NCBI RefSeq assembly: GCF_016623615.1 | Contig: NZ_JAEHFX010000001.1 | Location: 434,001 to 498,000, forward strand | Source of the DNA: Adhaeribacter terrigena | Lineage (GTDB): Bacteria; Bacteroidota; Bacteroidia; Cytophagales; Hymenobacteraceae | DNA: 64,000 bases | Direction of reading: 5' to 3' | Shown here: positions 63,312 to 64,000 of the stretch, in pieces | Position numbering within the stretch: the first letter of the stretch is position 1 | Layout: each line of letters starts with the position of its first letter | The notes under the pieces: generated by a model | Told to the model about the DNA's origin: nothing | What the model saw: the letters and a program-made list of their open reading frames with translations, nothing else | Databases searched by the model: none | Position numbers and translations under genes: made by a program

Positions 63312-63566
63312 GGTGTGAAATCAGGTGTTAAAAATCCTGTCCATCATTTCAATCCCTAAAATCCTGTTCATACGAAAATCCTTAAATCCCTAAATCCTAA
63401 AAAAACTATTCAGACAAAACTCATTGCCCTCTGCTTTAGGTTACGGTCTCTAAGCTCCCGTCCTTTTCAAGTCGCAGATTCCGGAGAATTTCGGGCAAGG
63501 GGTTGGGGTGGTTGCCCTGCACTGCTGGCTGCTTTACCAGAAGAACCTGATGCGTAAATCCGATTT

Positions 63567-63601
63567 TGGCTGAAATTTCCTAAACTCTTTCTATCTTTAG
63601 C
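63567..63601 (+). promoter_or_regulatory. Candidate promoter of the ChaN-like gene
   Basis: TTTG at 63567-63570 and TATCTTTA at 63594-63601 (one base from TAnnTTTG), spacing 23 bp; the start codon is at 63622. Confidence 0.35.
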
Positions 63602-63621
63602 ATATCCCATTCCTCAAACCC

Positions 63622-64000
63622 ATGAAGCGCTTTTTTACGTTGCTGCCCCTTGTTTTTCTGTTACTTGCTATGAATGAAAAAACGGCTTACCAGCTTTTTA
63701 CTTCCGAAGGGAAAGCCACCGATACCGATAAAATGTTACGGGAACTGGCAAAAGCGGATGTCATTCTTTTCGGCGAACAGCATAACGATTCGGTGGCGCA
63801 TGCCTTGCAATTGCTCGTTACGCAAAAACTTTTTCAGACGCATGGTAGTCAATTGGTTTTAGGCGCCGAAATGTTTGAAAGCGATGTGCAGCTGGTGCTG
63901 GATGAATATTTGAGCGGTAAGATTAAGGAAAACAATTTTGAAGCGGAATCGCGGCCCTGGAGTAATTACACAACTGATTATAAACCTTTAATAACGTTTG
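63622..64000 (+). CDS. ChaN-like haem-binding lipoprotein family, 5' part
   Basis: Starts at ATG 63622 and is open to the window end (126 residues seen). A short hydrophobic N-terminus (MKRFFTLLPLVFLLLAM) is followed by VILFGEQHNDSVAHALQLL, LVLGAEMFESDVQLVLDEYL and ESRPWSNYTTDYKPLI. These are the opening motifs of the ChaN/Tiki-like fold (GEQHxxxxxH, GxExF, W.NY...Y.P). The family is linked to iron/haem uptake. The C-terminal half lies outside the window. Confidence 0.85.
   Translation, partial: MKRFFTLLPLVFLLLAMNEKTAYQLFTSEGKATDTDKMLRELAKADVILFGEQHNDSVAHALQLLVTQKLFQTHGSQLVLGAEMFESDVQLVLDEYLSGKIKENNFEAESRPWSNYTTDYKPLITF

Larger units (their letters stand above)
62948..63621. other. Intergenic region, 674 bp, with large repeat copy C
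   Basis: Holds the ABC operon terminator, short repeat 19, large repeat C and minus-oriented GGATTT-type phrases (63329-63420), that is the composite repeat in reverse order. A possible promoter for the next gene is at 63567-63601. Confidence 0.6.

Noticed and set aside
1-64000. tRNA, rRNA, riboswitch, insertion sequence or phage attachment sites
   Set aside because: Searched by eye on both strands; nothing with convincing structure or coding capacity was found.

Overview
The window reads as a chromosomal segment of a Bacteroidota bacterium, probably order Cytophagales (a Hymenobacteraceae-like organism is my guess from gene content). Evidence seen: a TonB-dependent receptor with an N-terminal carboxypeptidase-regulatory-like domain, several -7 boxes of the Bacteroidota type (TAnnTTTG), few Shine-Dalgarno sequences, a short adenylate kinase, an Obg without a C-terminal extension, and lipoproteins with simple lipoboxes. 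No rRNA, tRNA, CRISPR array, transposase or phage gene was found.

Layout. 1-6.1 kb: the 5' part of a TonB receptor gene, an NlpC/P60 lipoprotein, a GlcD-type FAD oxidase, an SdpI-family membrane protein and an exported protein of unknown function. 6.3-46.6 kb: one very large surface-glycan locus. 46.7-64 kb: housekeeping genes (TPR protein, M42-type peptidase, H+-pyrophosphatase, hpt, adk, obg, grpE-dnaJ, a GlcG-like protein, a hydrolase, an ABC exporter, a ChaN-like lipoprotein cut by the window end). The glycan locus, above all 23-33 kb, is visibly more AT-rich than both flanks, as expected for an exchangeable polysaccharide locus.

The glycan locus contains sugar-building modules that are usually met separately. 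(1) ugd-uxs: UDP-glucose to UDP-glucuronate to UDP-xylose. (2) WbpE/WbpD/WbpB-like trio: a 2,3-diacetamido-uronic acid. (3) A nearly complete GDP-route legionaminic acid pathway (legB, legC, neuD/legH-like, legI, legG, ptmE, legF) followed by SDR - Gfo/Idh - SDR. (4) hisH-hisF-wbpG/pseA-like: ammonia supply and conversion of an acetamido to an acetamidino group. (5) A SDR, an EvaA-type NDP-hexose 2,3-dehydratase and a Gfo/Idh reductase: a 2-deoxy (probably 2,6-dideoxy) sugar. (6) fdtA-fdtB on the opposite strand: a dTDP-3-amino-3,6-dideoxyhexose. Three separate asparagine-synthetase-like amidotransferases sit among them. Assembly genes are a Wzx-type flippase, a Wzy-like polymerase, five GT-B glycosyltransferases and one further candidate transferase. 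No initiating phosphoglycosyltransferase, no Wza/Wzc export genes and no rmlA/rmlB are present, so those must lie elsewhere.

Between genes there are two repeat families. One is a roughly 30-bp element with three A/T tracts spaced about one helical turn apart, found about 19 times in both orientations at gene borders. The other is a roughly 229-bp GC-rich, hairpin-forming repeat in three copies (48.3, 52.4 and 63.1 kb), each followed at 20-28 bp by a copy of the short element. A 23-bp-arm inverted repeat holds the stop codon of the wzy-like gene in its loop, and a promoter plus GC-rich hairpin near 42.7 kb has no gene behind it. These are the least explained parts of the window.
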